Positions 34,989 through 43,876 of a DNA stretch of 64,000 nt are shown here, one piece after another. A program made the position numbers and the translations under genes. The stretch spans positions 496,001 to 560,000 of the forward strand of contig CAVOXT010000001.1 in assembly GCA_963700495.1 (NCBI GenBank). Direction: 5' to 3'. How positions within the stretch are numbered: the first letter of the stretch is position 1; each line of letters begins with the position of its first letter. The notes below the pieces were generated by a model. It saw nothing but the letters and a program-made list of their open reading frames with translations. It was not told the origin of the DNA and searched no databases. Source of the DNA: JACCTU01 sp963700495 (GTDB taxonomy: Bacteria > Actinomycetota > Thermoleophilia > Gaiellales > Gaiellaceae).

Positions 34989-35933
34989 GTGATCTCCCAC
35001 TGGGACGACGCGGACACCGACCACGAGAAGCTCGGCCACCTCTCGGCGGCGTGGACCGATCTGGCGTCTGCGACGGGTGCCAGGCGCATCGGCGTCAACC
35101 GGATCCAGATCGACCCGGGCATGTGGTCCACGCCCGCGCACATCGAGAGCGCCGAAGAGGAGATCTTCTTCGTCCTCGGAGGATCGGGCTGGTCGTGGCA
35201 GCAGCTCGGAGCCGAAGGCGACGTGCGCATGCACGAGGTCCGCGAAGGCGACTGCATCGTTCACCTCGCGGGCAGGGAACGCCACACGCTGAAGGCGGGC
35301 CCTGACGGGCTCGACGTCGTCGCCTTCGGGAACCACCACCGGACCCAGTTCGGGTATCTCCCACGCGCGAAGGTCGGCTGGCTCGGCGGCACGTGGGTCG
35401 ACGCGGGTGGCGGCGACTGGCCGTGGCAGCGGGAGGTGGACGCCGGCACGCCCGAAGAGGTCGAGCCGAGCGAGCGCCCGTCCAACATCCGACGCGAGGA
35501 CGACGTCGAGCCGGCCTGGGACGGAAAGGTGTTCTCGATCGCCGAGGCCGCGGGGTCAGAGCAGGCCGGCCTCAACCTCACCCGCCTCGGCGCGGGCCAG
35601 GAGGGCGCGCCGCCGCATGTGCACTCGCTCGAGGACGAGTTCTTCATCGTGCTCGAGGGCACCGGCACGTTCCACCTCGAGCCGTCGCCGGCGCGAAGGG
35701 AGTTCGGCGGACAACCCGAGGCCCACGACGTTCGCCGGGGGACGATCGTCTCGCGTCGTGCGGGCACCGGCATCTGCCATTCCATGACCGCGGGCGACGA
35801 CGGTCTCGTCTATCTCGTGTACGGCACCCGCCACGCGAACGACGTCATCTACTACCCGCGCAACAACGGGCTGTGGTTCAAGAGCGCGGGCGTGATGATC
35901 GCCGCCGACCACATCTCGCTACTCGACAGATGA
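34989..35933 (+). CDS. Double-cupin protein A
   Basis: 314 aa with two cupin barrels. First: ESAEEEIFFVLGGSGWSW with HTLKAGPDGLDVV; second: PPHVHSLEDEFFIVLEGTGTF and HSMTAGDDGLVYL. The metal-type HxH pattern is complete only in the second barrel (HVHS...E). C-terminus has NDVIYYPRNNGLWFKSAGVM. GTG start. Its neighbour is a paralogue joined by ATGA. Possibly a dioxygenase or sugar-binding enzyme; not assigned. Confidence 0.75.
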   Translation: MISHWDDADTDHEKLGHLSAAWTDLASATGARRIGVNRIQIDPGMWSTPAHIESAEEEIFFVLGGSGWSWQQLGAEGDVRMHEVREGDCIVHLAGRERHTLKAGPDGLDVVAFGNHHRTQFGYLPRAKVGWLGGTWVDAGGGDWPWQREVDAGTPEEVEPSERPSNIRREDDVEPAWDGKVFSIAEAAGSEQAGLNLTRLGAGQEGAPPHVHSLEDEFFIVLEGTGTFHLEPSPARREFGGQPEAHDVRRGTIVSRRAGTGICHSMTAGDDGLVYLVYGTRHANDVIYYPRNNGLWFKSAGVMIAADHISLLDR

Positions 35934-36859
35934 TCGCGAACTGGAACGAGCTCGAGCCGACGCGCGAGGCCGAGGGGACCATCGAGTACGAGGGCTGGGA
36001 TCTCGGTGAGGCCGCCGGCACGGTCGAGGTCGGCGTCACGCGCGCGCGCGTCGCCCCGGGCAAGCAGTCGTCGCCCGTTCACATCGAGGTCGCCGAGGAG
36101 GAGATCTTCTTCGTGCTCGCAGGCAGCGGTCTGTCGTGGCAGGACGGCGAGACGTACGAGGTCGGCGCCGCCGACTGCATCGTCCACCGCATCGGCGAGG
36201 AGGCGCACACGCTGATCGGCGGTCCCGACGGTCTCGACGTGCTCGTGTTCGGCGAGCGCGCGATCCCCGCCGTGACCTGGCTCCCGCGGCCTCGCGTCGC
36301 CCGGCTCGGCGTCTCGATCGAGGTCCCCGCGATCGATCCCTGGGCGCTCGAAGCGGCGCAAGGCCCGCTCGAGCTCCCGGCACCGAGCCCGCGTCGCGCG
36401 AACATCCTCAACGCCGACGAGATCGAGGACGAGGGCGGCTGGTCAGAGCTCGGCCGCGACGCCGGGTCGGCGCGTACGGGGCTCACCCGGCGCCGCGTCC
36501 CGGCCGGTCACCTGAACAACATGCCGCACTGCCACTCGCTCGAGGAGGAGATCTTCGTCGTGCTCGAAGGGCATGGGACGCTCGAGCTCACCCCGTCGCC
36601 GACCCTGGTCGACATGGGTCGCAAGCCCGAGCAGCACCCGGTCAGCGCGGGCGACGTCGTCTCCCGGCCAGCTCACACGCGCGTCTCGCACGCGTTCCGC
36701 GCCGGCGAGGGAGGCCTGCTGCTCCTGCACTACGGCCAGCGGCGCGCGAACGACATCACGTACTACCCGCGCTCGAACAAGATCAACTTCCGCGGCGTCG
36801 GCGTGATCGCCAGCCTCGACCACATCGCCTACGAGACCGGGGAGGAATCGACCACATAG
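35930..36859 (+). CDS. Double-cupin protein B (paralogue of A)
   Basis: 309 aa, same architecture: VAEEEIFFVLAGSGLSW then MPHCHSLEEEIFVVLEGHGTL, and the shared end NDITYYPRSNKINFRGVGVI. The first barrel has PVHIE in place of a complete HxH. ATG overlaps the stop of A. Products may form a heteromer. Confidence 0.75.
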   Translation: MIANWNELEPTREAEGTIEYEGWDLGEAAGTVEVGVTRARVAPGKQSSPVHIEVAEEEIFFVLAGSGLSWQDGETYEVGAADCIVHRIGEEAHTLIGGPDGLDVLVFGERAIPAVTWLPRPRVARLGVSIEVPAIDPWALEAAQGPLELPAPSPRRANILNADEIEDEGGWSELGRDAGSARTGLTRRRVPAGHLNNMPHCHSLEEEIFVVLEGHGTLELTPSPTLVDMGRKPEQHPVSAGDVVSRPAHTRVSHAFRAGEGGLLLLHYGQRRANDITYYPRSNKINFRGVGVIASLDHIAYETGEESTT

Positions 36860-36962
36860 AGAAAGGAGAGCGCGCGGTACCATCGAAACGAGCGTGGTCA
36901 TGGCCCTTGCACGGCTGCTTCCACGACCCAATACGCGGGCCAAGCCCGCGAAAGGACCGACT

Positions 36963-37733
36963 TTGGCACGGGTGATCGCATTCGCCAACCAGAAGGGCGG
37001 TGTGGCGAAGACCACGTCCACGCTGAACCTGGCCGTCGCGTTCAAGGAGCAGGGGCTGCGCGTGCTCTGCATCGACCTCGACCCGCAGGGCAACCTGACC
37101 ATGAGCCAGGGCCTGAACCCGGACGAGATCGACCGCTCGATGTACGACGTGCTCGTCCACAAGCTGCCGATCGAGGAAGTCGTCCACGAGCGCGAGATCG
37201 ACCTCGCCGTCTCGTCGATCGACCTCGCCGGTGCCGAGCTCTCGCTGTCGTCGATGATCGGCCGCGAACGAGCGCTCGAGAAGGCGCTGGTCTCGGTGCG
37301 CGAGCGCTACGACTACATCCTGATCGACACCCCGCCGTCGCTGGGCCTGCTCACGATCAACGCGTTCGTCGCCGGCGACGGGGTGATCGTCCCCGTCCAG
37401 ACCGAGTACCTCTCGCTTCGCGGGCTCGTCCAGCTGGAGAACACGCTCGCGATGGTCCGCGAGAACCTGAACCCGAGGGTCGAGATCATCGGGATCCTTC
37501 CGACGATGTTCGACAGGCGGCTCCTCCACTCGCGCGAGGCCGTCGAGATCCTCACCGAGAACTTCGGCGACCTGGTCTTCAACACGAAGATCCGCAAGAC
37601 CGTGCGCTTTGCAGAGGCACCGGTGAAGGGACAGTCCGTGCTGGCGTACGATCCGACCGGCGAGGCCGCGATGCTGTATCGCGACTTGGCCAAGGAGGTG
37701 CTCAATGGCGCGAAGGCGCGCGAGCATGCGTGA
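36963..37733 (+). CDS. parA: ParA/Soj-family partition ATPase
   Basis: 256 aa. Deviant Walker A NQKGGVAKTTSTLNLA, switch I-like LDPQGNLTMSQGL, Walker B YDYILIDTPPSLGLL and the C-terminal VPVQTEYLSLRGLVQL/EILTENFGD. TTG at 36963 (behind AAAGGACC) gives the canonical start ARVIAFANQKGG; GTG 36894 would add 23 residues. Normally partnered with ParB, but no parB follows. Instead its last 29 bases overlap the ftsZ-like gene, whose ribosome-binding site lies inside parA, so the two are translationally coupled. Confidence 0.9.
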   Translation: MARVIAFANQKGGVAKTTSTLNLAVAFKEQGLRVLCIDLDPQGNLTMSQGLNPDEIDRSMYDVLVHKLPIEEVVHEREIDLAVSSIDLAGAELSLSSMIGRERALEKALVSVRERYDYILIDTPPSLGLLTINAFVAGDGVIVPVQTEYLSLRGLVQLENTLAMVRENLNPRVEIIGILPTMFDRRLLHSREAVEILTENFGDLVFNTKIRKTVRFAEAPVKGQSVLAYDPTGEAAMLYRDLAKEVLNGAKAREHA

Positions 37734-39106
37734 GGGACCGCTCGCGGAACTGTTCCGCGCGACCGAGGCTGCGCAGCGTCAGGCAAAGCGCGAGGCGACG
37801 GGGGAGTCCCCGGCGGAGACGCCTGCCGAGGACTCGGCGGTCGCCCCGCACGAGGAGACCGTCGAGCACATCCCGACCTTTGAACGGGCGCAGCCCGCTG
37901 CGCCGTCGCCTCCGCCGATCACGACTCCGCCGGCCGCGCCGGAGCCCGAGCCCGAGCGCCCGCCGCTGAGCGCTGTCCCGGAACCCAAGCCCGAGCCGCG
38001 CTACGAGCCGCCGGTCACCCGCCTCGAGCCGCTGCCCGAGCCCGCACCGCGGCTGCACCGTGTCCCGCGCGCGGACTCAGGCGCCTACCTGGCGGTCATC
38101 CGCGTCGTCGGTGTCGGCGGTGCCGGCCTGAACGCGATCAACCGCATGATCGACGCGGGCATCAACGAGGTCGAGTTCGTCGCCGTCAACACCGACCTGC
38201 AGCAGCTGCAGATGTCGGACGCCGAGGTGAAGATCCACATCGGACGCGAGCTGACGAAGGGTCTCGGCTCCGGCGCGGACCCGGACATCGGGCGCGCGGC
38301 GGCCACCGAGGCGTACGACCAGATCAAGCACGCGCTGCGCGGCTCGGACATGGTGTTCGTCACCTCCGGCGAGGGCGGTGGGACGGGGACCGGCGCTGCG
38401 CCCATCGTCGCGCAGATCGCGCGCGAGCTCGGCGCGCTGACCGTCGGCATCGTCACGACACCGTTTCCGTTCGAGGGGACGAAGCGACGCGCTCAGGCCG
38501 ACGCGGGCGTCGACGAGCTGCGCGCGCAGCTGCGACACGACGATCGTGATCCCGAACGCGAAGCTGCTCGAGGTGCTCGACCGGTCGACCTCGATGCTCG
38601 ACGCGTTCAAGATCGCCGACGACGTCCTGCGGCAGGGCGTCCAGGGGATCTGCGACCTGATCACGCTCCCGGGCCTGATCAACCTCGACTTCGCCGACGT
38701 GCGGACGATCATGAAGGACGCCGGGACGGCGCTCATGGGCATCGGCTTCGCGACGGGCGACAACCGCGCGGCGGAGGCCGCCGAGCGTGCGCTGCGCTCG
38801 CCGCTGATCGACACCGAGCTCGTCGGGGCCAAGGGCATCCTGCTCTCGATCGCCGGCGGGAGCGACCTCTCACTGCTCGAGGTGAACGAGGCAGCGGAGG
38901 TGATCCGCCGCGGCGCGACCGACGACACGAACATCATCTTCGGTGCGACGATCGACGAACGGCTCGCCGGCCAGATGTGGGTCACGGTCGTGGCGACCGG
39001 CCTGCGCGACAAGGACGGCTTGCGCCGCGAGCGTCCGCTCTTCGGTCGCGGCGGTTCCCGTCTCGAGGACGAGCTCGAGCCCCCGAGCTTCCTGCAAGAC
39101 CTCTAG
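37705..39106 (+). CDS. ftsZ: FtsZ with a long Pro/Glu-rich N-terminal extension, frameshifted
   Basis: Tubulin-like division GTPase. ATG at 37705 follows AAGGAGG by six bases. Residues about 1-128 are an extension of unique sequence rich in Pro/Glu. The FtsZ core begins AVIRVVGVGGAGLNAINRM, with tubulin signature GEGGGTGTGAAPIVA, then, in another frame after about 38530, TTIVIPNAKLLEVLD, T7-loop GLINLDFADVRTIMKDAG and a C-terminal tail ending PPSFLQDL, like the ZipA/FtsA-binding peptide. One extra base (CAGCTGC) explains the shift. About 466 aa. Located beside parA, not in a mur/fts cluster. Confidence 0.85.
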
Positions 39107-39118
39107 CCGAAGCCGCTG

Positions 39119-39976
39119 CTAGACGAGCATCGTCGTGCCGACGAACGCCGCGGCGACGACCGCCGTTGCGCCGCCGACCGCCCAGCGCGGGACCGGCACG
39201 CGCGAGAGGTACAGCGCACTTGCCGAGCCGAACGAGAGCCCGACGAGCGTCTCGACCGCGTGGAAGGCGATCCCGGACGAGAGCGCGGTCGTCAGGTCGA
39301 CGCCCTGTGCCTGCAGCGCGAGCGCGATCGCGCCGCTCTTGACGCCGATGTTCCCCGGGGTGATCGCGAGCAGGCCGGCGAGGTCGATCGCCGGAAGGAC
39401 GAGCAATGCCGTCAGGAAGGGCGAGGGAATCCCGACGGAGACGGCGATCGCCGTGGCGGCACCGAGACGTGCGACCGTGGCGGCTGCAACCCAGGCCGGT
39501 ACCCGTCCGAGGAGCGGCACGATCGCGAGGCCGACGAGCGCCACCGGGTGGAGCGTCGCGAGGAGCAGGATGCCGGCACACGCCAGCCGCGTCACACCCA
39601 CGCCTGCCAGCGCCTTGCCTGCGCTCAACAGCCGGCGGTCCGGCGAGGCCTGTGCGAAGAGCGCGACCCGGACCGCGTCTCCCGCATGCGCCGGGGCGAG
39701 AGAGTTCACGAGCGAGCCGACCCCGTACCGCGCACAGGCGTCGAGGCGGTCAGGGAGCTTGGTCGCCGCACGCCAGGCGTGCGCGGAGCACGCCAGCGCG
39801 GCGCCGAATGCGCCGGCCGCGAGCCAGAGCCAGCCGACGCTCGCATCCTCCAGCGCAACGAACGCCTGCTCGAGCTGGCCGCGGAAGAGCTGCGGCATCA
39901 TGGCGAAGAGCACGAGCAGGACGGTCCCGGCGGCGGCGAGCAGCAGCGTGCGTTTGTCGAGAGCGTTTCGGAGCAT
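39119..39976 (-). CDS. Lysylphosphatidylglycerol-synthase-like flippase-domain membrane protein
   Basis: 285 aa with about seven or eight hydrophobic helices. Features of the UPF0104/LPG-synthase transmembrane family: SLVNSLAPAHAGDAVRVALF, where SL.P...G is conserved, and ITPGNIGVKSGAIALALQAQ, the P-G-x-x-G-x-x-E/S region. Such proteins flip lipids or polyprenol intermediates. Convergent with ftsZ, 12 bases apart. Confidence 0.8.
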   Translation of the reverse strand: MLRNALDKRTLLLAAAGTVLLVLFAMMPQLFRGQLEQAFVALEDASVGWLWLAAGAFGAALACSAHAWRAATKLPDRLDACARYGVGSLVNSLAPAHAGDAVRVALFAQASPDRRLLSAGKALAGVGVTRLACAGILLLATLHPVALVGLAIVPLLGRVPAWVAAATVARLGAATAIAVSVGIPSPFLTALLVLPAIDLAGLLAITPGNIGVKSGAIALALQAQGVDLTTALSSGIAFHAVETLVGLSFGSASALYLSRVPVPRWAVGGATAVVAAAFVGTTMLV

Positions 39977-40198
39977 CTGTTGTAGAACGTTCGGAGCGGA
40001 GGGTCAGGTTCGGACTGGGTTCGCCGTCTCGACCCCCGGTGTTCACCGGGTCGCGACTCAGACAGGCCTCGTCCGCGGGTGGAGTGGGGAAGACACCGGG
40101 CGCCGGCAGCTCCGGTCGGACCGCCATCGGCCGAACGTGTTCACCCTGCTGGCCCCGCGATACCCCACCCCTCGGGTATCGGCACGTAGGCTCGATCC
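39977..40198. other. Intergenic region with two short hairpins
   Basis: 222 bases between divergent genes. CCCGGTG-TT-CACCGGG (about 40036-40051) and CGATACCC with its complement (around 40158-40181) are short inverted repeats. A -10-like TAGGCT lies about 8 bases before the downstream ATG, suggesting a leaderless transcript. No gene seen. Confidence 0.4.
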
Positions 40199-41582
40199 AT
40201 GAAGGGTGCAATCGCCGCCGGCCACCCGCTCACGGCCGAGGTCGGCGCGCAGATCCTGGCCCGGGGCGGCAACGCGGTCGATGCGTGCGTCGCCGCCGGT
40301 TTCGCCTCGTGGGTGACCGAGAGCCCGCTCACCGGGCCGGGTGGAGGCGGGTTCATGCTCGTCCACACCGCCCGGGACTCCCGCACGCGCCTGCTCGACT
40401 TCTTCGTCACCGTCCCGAGCGGGCGGCGCGAGGAGCCGGACGAGTTCACGATCGTCTTCGAGGGCTCGCAGACGCAGCTCTTCCGGGTCGGCACCGGGAC
40501 GTGCGCCGTCCCCGGCAGCTGCGCGGGGCTCGAGGCCGCGCATCGCGCGTACGGCTCGCTCCCGTGGCGGGACCTCGTCGCGCCCGCGGTTGCGCTGGCG
40601 CGTGACGGCTTTGAGGTCAACGAGGCTCAGGCCTACCTGCACCAGATCCTCGCGCCGGTCCTCGAGGAGACCCCCGCAGCCGGCCTCGAGACCGGCGCAC
40701 ACCTCGCATGGCCGGAGCTCGGGGCGACGCTGGAGCGGATCGCCGAACGCGGAGCTGCCGCGCTCTACAGCGGGGAGCTCGCCCGCACGATCGCCAGGAC
40801 CGTCCCGGCGATGCGCCTGGCAGATCTCGAGCGCTACCGCGTCGTGCGCCGCCGCCCGGTCCGGACGCCGTACCTGGAGGGCGAGTTCATCTCGAACCCA
40901 CCCCCGTCGTCCGGGGGCGTCCTGATCGCGTTCGGGCTCCAGCGGCTTGGAACGACCAGGGCGCTTCGGCTCCACGGCGGCGGTCGCGCGGCTCGCAACC
41001 GTGATGGGCGAGCAGGCGCGCGCCCGAGAACGGCGCCTGACGCGCCGTCTCGCGGTCGGGGGCACGACACACATCAGCGTGATCGACGGCGCCGGCAACG
41101 CCGCCTCGCTCTCCGCCTCGACCGGCGGGGGAGGCTCCGGCGTGGTCGTCCCGGACACCGGCATCCACCTGAACAACATGCTCGGCGAGTTCGACCTGAT
41201 GGTCGGGGCGCCGCGTCCCGGCGAACGCCTGACGAGCATGATGGCCCCGTCGCTCGTGTTGGAGCACGGGCGCCCGCGGCTCGTCGTCGGCAGCGCAGGC
41301 TCCAACCGCCTCCGCGGCGCGATCATGCAGATCGTCGTCAACGTCCTCGGGCACCGGATGGACGTCGCGACGGCGATCGCCTCGCCTCGCGTCCACCTCG
41401 AGGGCGACGTCCTCCACGTGGAGCCTCCCCTCGAGCCGGGCCGCCTCCCGCACGAGCTCGTCCGCTGGCGCGCGCCGAACCTCTTCTTCGGGGGCGTCTC
41501 GGCCGTGGAGCATCTCGCGAACGGAACCCTCGCCGCGGCCGGCGATCCGCGCCGCGGGGGCGCGGGCGTAGTCGTCGAGTAA
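40199..41582 (+). CDS. ggt: Gamma-glutamyltransferase, frameshifted
   Basis: Ntn-hydrolase that transfers or hydrolyses gamma-glutamyl groups, normally exported and self-cleaved. N-terminal AAGHPLTAEVGAQILARGGNA and SPLTGPGGGGFMLVH; the catalytic Thr is in GGTTHISVIDGAGNAAS, and SGVVVPDTGIHLNNMLGEF and GERLTSMMAPSLVL follow. Frame shift (+1) between about 40940 and 40975. No signal peptide is seen. Reconstructed length about 460 aa, slightly short for the family. Confidence 0.88.
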
Positions 41583-41633
41583 TTCCCTCGTTCGGTGCTC
41601 GTGATCTCCCGGCGCCGCGCCGATTTGGTGGAC

Positions 41634-41789
41634 ATGCGGTTCCGTCCGGCCACCCTGCTCACGCTCTTCGCCGCGCTCGCGGCGCTCTCGCTGATCGAGC
41701 TCACGCACGCCGAGGTGCAGCTGGTGACGGTCGGGGCGATTCTCGGGCTCGCCGTGCCGCTCGTCCGGGCCCTCCCGGCGCGCGCCTAG
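41634..41789 (+). CDS. Small membrane protein
   Basis: 51 aa, two hydrophobic segments (LLTLFAALAALSLIEL, LVTVGAILGLAVPLV) separated by a short polar loop. An upstream start at 41595 is possible. Its stop codon is the left end of the inverted-repeat element. Not recognised. Confidence 0.45.
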   Translation: MRFRPATLLTLFAALAALSLIELTHAEVQLVTVGAILGLAVPLVRALPARA

Positions 41790-42008
41790 ATGGTTGATGC
41801 CATGAGATCGCTCGTTCCGGGGCGCGGGCTGGCCGCTCTGGGGCGCGGCGGCAGGACGTCGCCGATGCTGGCAGCATCGGTGGCGGTCTGACGGCGTGAA
41901 GCACGCGACGCGGGCGGGTCGCCGCTAGGCGGCCCGACTGCGGCGGGTGCGGCCCAGACGCGCCAGACCGCGCAGCCGGACGCGCGAGATCGTGGCATCA
42001 ACCATCTA
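41787..42008. mobile_element. 222-bp MITE-like element with TA-flanked inverted repeats
   Basis: Left end TAGATGGTTGATGCCA (41787-41802) and right end TGGCATCAACCATCTA (41993-42008) are perfect 16-bp inverted repeats; with mismatches the arms pair for about 53 bases (TCTGGG near 41837 and its complement on the right). TA dinucleotides at both ends fit a TA target duplication (IS630/Tc1-like). No ORF inside except spurious ones; an inner hairpin lies at 41862-41880. It ends 25 bases before the GNAT start. Confidence 0.6.
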
Positions 42009-42033
42009 TTGGCCTCGGCGTATCGTTGCGGCC

Positions 42034-42555
42034 GTGAGCCGCGACTACCTCGTTCGCCGCGCGGAGCCGACCGACGCGGGCGCTCTCGTCGAGCTCGCGA
42101 ACGCCGTCGGCAGCGAACCCGAGGGCTGGCTGATCACGACCTCGAACTGGCGCAGCGCGGGAGACGAGCGGCGCTACCTCAAGTCGATCCGCCGCTATCC
42201 GCACGCCGCCGTCTTCGTCGCCGAGGGGCCCGAGGGGATCATCGGCCGGCTCTCGGTCGGGCGCGATCCGCATCCGGCGAGCCACCACGTCGCCGATCTC
42301 GGCCTGATGGTCGCCGTCGGCCACCGCCGCCGCGGCGTGGGGTGGGCACTGCTCGACGCCGCCGTCGGCTGGGCCCGCACCCAGGGGGTCGAGAAGCTCG
42401 AGCTCCACGTCTTCCCGCACAACGAGGGCGCGATCCGGCTCTACGAGCGCTTCGGCTTCGTCCGGGAGGGCTACCGCAAGCGCCACTACCGCCGGCCTGA
42501 CGGCTACGTGGACGCGATCCTGATGGCCTACGACGTCAGAGGGGAGGCGGGATGA
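42034..42555 (+). CDS. GNAT-family N-acetyltransferase
   Basis: 173 aa. The acetyl-CoA pyrophosphate loop is VGHRRRGVGWALLDAA (Q/RxxGxG/A), followed by VEKLELHVFPHNEGAIRLYERFGFVREGY, typical of RimI/PA4866-like enzymes. GTG at 42034 sits a few bases after a TATCGT -10-like element (leaderless?). Overlaps the VOC gene by four bases. Acceptor unknown. Confidence 0.85.
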   Translation: MSRDYLVRRAEPTDAGALVELANAVGSEPEGWLITTSNWRSAGDERRYLKSIRRYPHAAVFVAEGPEGIIGRLSVGRDPHPASHHVADLGLMVAVGHRRRGVGWALLDAAVGWARTQGVEKLELHVFPHNEGAIRLYERFGFVREGYRKRHYRRPDGYVDAILMAYDVRGEAG

Positions 42556-42965
42556 GCGGCAGAGTGGTGCCGATGCTGTCGTACGAAGACGTGGGAGCCG
42601 CGATCGAGTGGCTCGGCAAGGCGTTCGGCTTCGAAGAGGTCGAGCGGTTCGAGGACGAAGGGCGCGTCACGCACGCAGGCGTCTCGTACGAGGGGAGCCG
42701 GTTCGAGATCGGCTGGCCGGGCCCCGACTACCAGAGCCCGAAGCGCCACGCGGAGACCTGCGAGGCTGCGCGGAGGTGGATGAGCACGAAGTCCGTGGTC
42801 GACGGCGCACTCGTCCACGTCGACGACGTCGACGCGCACTTCGATCGGGCACGCGGTGCGGGGGCGACGATTCTGCGCGAGCCCGAGGATCAGCCCTTCG
42901 GCCGCCTGTACACGGCTGAGGACATCGAGGGTCACCGCTGGATGTTCATCACCGAGACCGCGTAA
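42552..42965 (+). CDS. VOC-superfamily protein (glyoxalase/PhnB-like)
   Basis: 137 aa: VVPMLSYEDVGAAIEWLGKAFGF at the N-terminus and EPEDQPFGRLYTAEDIEGHRWMF at the C-terminus, the two VOC half-repeats of PhnB/glyoxalase-like proteins. Start overlaps the GNAT stop (ATGA). Confidence 0.82.
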   Translation: MSGRVVPMLSYEDVGAAIEWLGKAFGFEEVERFEDEGRVTHAGVSYEGSRFEIGWPGPDYQSPKRHAETCEAARRWMSTKSVVDGALVHVDDVDAHFDRARGAGATILREPEDQPFGRLYTAEDIEGHRWMFITETA

Positions 42966-43016
42966 CGCGCCGCGGTCGTTTTTCGCAAAGAGCACACGAT
43001 TTCGTTCGCGAGCCTC

Positions 43017-43045
43017 TTGTACCGAACTCGTCAACCGGTTAGGTT
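43017..43045 (+). promoter_or_regulatory. Promoter of RNA copy 1
   Basis: -35 TTGTAC (43017-43022), 17-bp spacer, -10 TAGGTT (43040-43045). The equivalent element precedes copy 2. Predicted start near 43052. Confidence 0.6.
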
Positions 43046-43052
43046 GCCGTCT

Positions 43053-43164
43053 GCGCCGAGCACGGCGCGCGACTAGGACGAAGCTGATCCGGTCGGCTGT
43101 ACCCGCAAGGGGAACGTCAGCCGGATGAGTGGACGAAAGCGCGACCGGCTCGGCGAATTTTTTT
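43053..43164 (+). ncRNA. Tandem structured RNA, copy 1 (unassigned family)
   Basis: About 112 nt bounded by a closing helix CGCCGAGC (43054-43061) with GCTCGGCG (43148-43155), followed by A2T7. Inside are GCTGA/TCAGC, a CCC-GCAA-GGG tetraloop hairpin (43102-43111) and repeated GGACGAA motifs. CCGGTCG (43089-43095) can also pair with CGACCGG (43143-43149), competing with the closing helix. The T-run overlaps the TTG start of the Nudix gene. Could be an sRNA or a riboswitch-like attenuator; I do not recognise the family. Confidence 0.65.
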
Positions 43165-43690
43165 GGTCCAGAACGCCTTCCGATTCTGCTCCGCCTGCGG
43201 CTCCGAGCTGCCCGCGCCGCCGCCGGTGACGTGCGCCTCCTGCGGCGTTCAGCACTGGCCGAGCGCGAAGCCGGGCGCGAGCGCACTCGTGGCGAGCGAG
43301 GGCCGGCTGCTGCTCGTCCGCCGCGCTCTCGAGCCCTGGCGGGGCCGCTGGTGCGCCCCGGGCGGCTTCTGCGACGTCGACGAGCACCCGATCGACACTG
43401 CGGCCCGGGAGGCGCTCGAGGAGACGGGCGTTCCGGTGCGGATCACGGGCTTTCTCGGGATCTGGGTCTCCGGCTACGACGAGCGCGACGCCGTCAGCGT
43501 CGCGTACTACCACGCGGTCCCCGACGGCGAGCCTGGGACGCCCGACGCGGAGGTCAGCGAGGTGCGGTGGTTCGAGCCCGACGAGCTTCCCGACGAGCTC
43601 GCGCCGCCCGGGACCTTCGAGCGCGTGCTCGACGCGTGGCGTGCGGCCGTTGCGGCGGGGGAGACGGCGACGCCCCTCCGCGATCGCTAG
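43163..43690 (+). CDS. Nudix hydrolase with N-terminal zinc ribbon
   Basis: 175 aa. Zinc ribbon FCSACGSEL...TCASCGVQHW, then a Nudix domain with GGFCDVDEHPIDTAAREALE continuing ETGV, the expected G-x5-E-x7-RExxEExG pattern. Resembles ADP-ribose or NADH pyrophosphatases of the NudC/YjaD type. The best start is TTG at 43163, embedded in the T-run of the preceding RNA, so expression may be controlled by termination there (inference). No other in-frame start precedes the ribbon. Confidence 0.82.
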   Translation: MVQNAFRFCSACGSELPAPPPVTCASCGVQHWPSAKPGASALVASEGRLLLVRRALEPWRGRWCAPGGFCDVDEHPIDTAAREALEETGVPVRITGFLGIWVSGYDERDAVSVAYYHAVPDGEPGTPDAEVSEVRWFEPDELPDELAPPGTFERVLDAWRAAVAAGETATPLRDR

Positions 43691-43730
43691 TCCCGCGCGC
43701 AATTTGCGAGAACTTTCGTCGGACACGCTC

Positions 43731-43760
43731 TTGTAGGACACCCTCGCAACGGGATACGTT
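43731..43760 (+). promoter_or_regulatory. Promoter of RNA copy 2
   Basis: -35 TTGTAG (43731-43736), 18-bp spacer, -10 TACGTT (43755-43760). Confidence 0.6.
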
Positions 43761-43766
43761 CTCCAT

Positions 43767-43876
43767 GCGCCGAGCACGGAGCGCGACTAGGACGAAGTTG
43801 ATCCGGTCGGCTGTACCCGCAAGGGGAAGGTCAACCGGATGAACGGACGAAAGCGAAACCGGCTCGGCGAATTTTT
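43767..43876 (+). ncRNA. Tandem structured RNA, copy 2
   Basis: About 110 nt, differing from copy 1 at about eight positions. The closing helix (43768-43775 with 43862-43869) and the GCAA hairpin are unchanged. GCTGA/TCAGC of copy 1 becomes GTTGA/TCAAC, a compensatory C-G to T-A change that supports the helix. Ends A2T5 then ATGGTCCAG, matching the Nudix gene's first codons, although no Nudix gene follows; the next gene is antisense. Confidence 0.65.

Noticed and set aside
40036..40060. Possible further PHO box before ggt
   Set aside because: Only one TTCAC core; the 11-bp neighbour is GCGAC and the third unit is absent.
43053..43164. Known riboswitch (TPP, c-di-GMP, glycine, FMN, cobalamin)
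   Set aside because: The conserved cores of these classes could not be found; left as an unassigned structured RNA.
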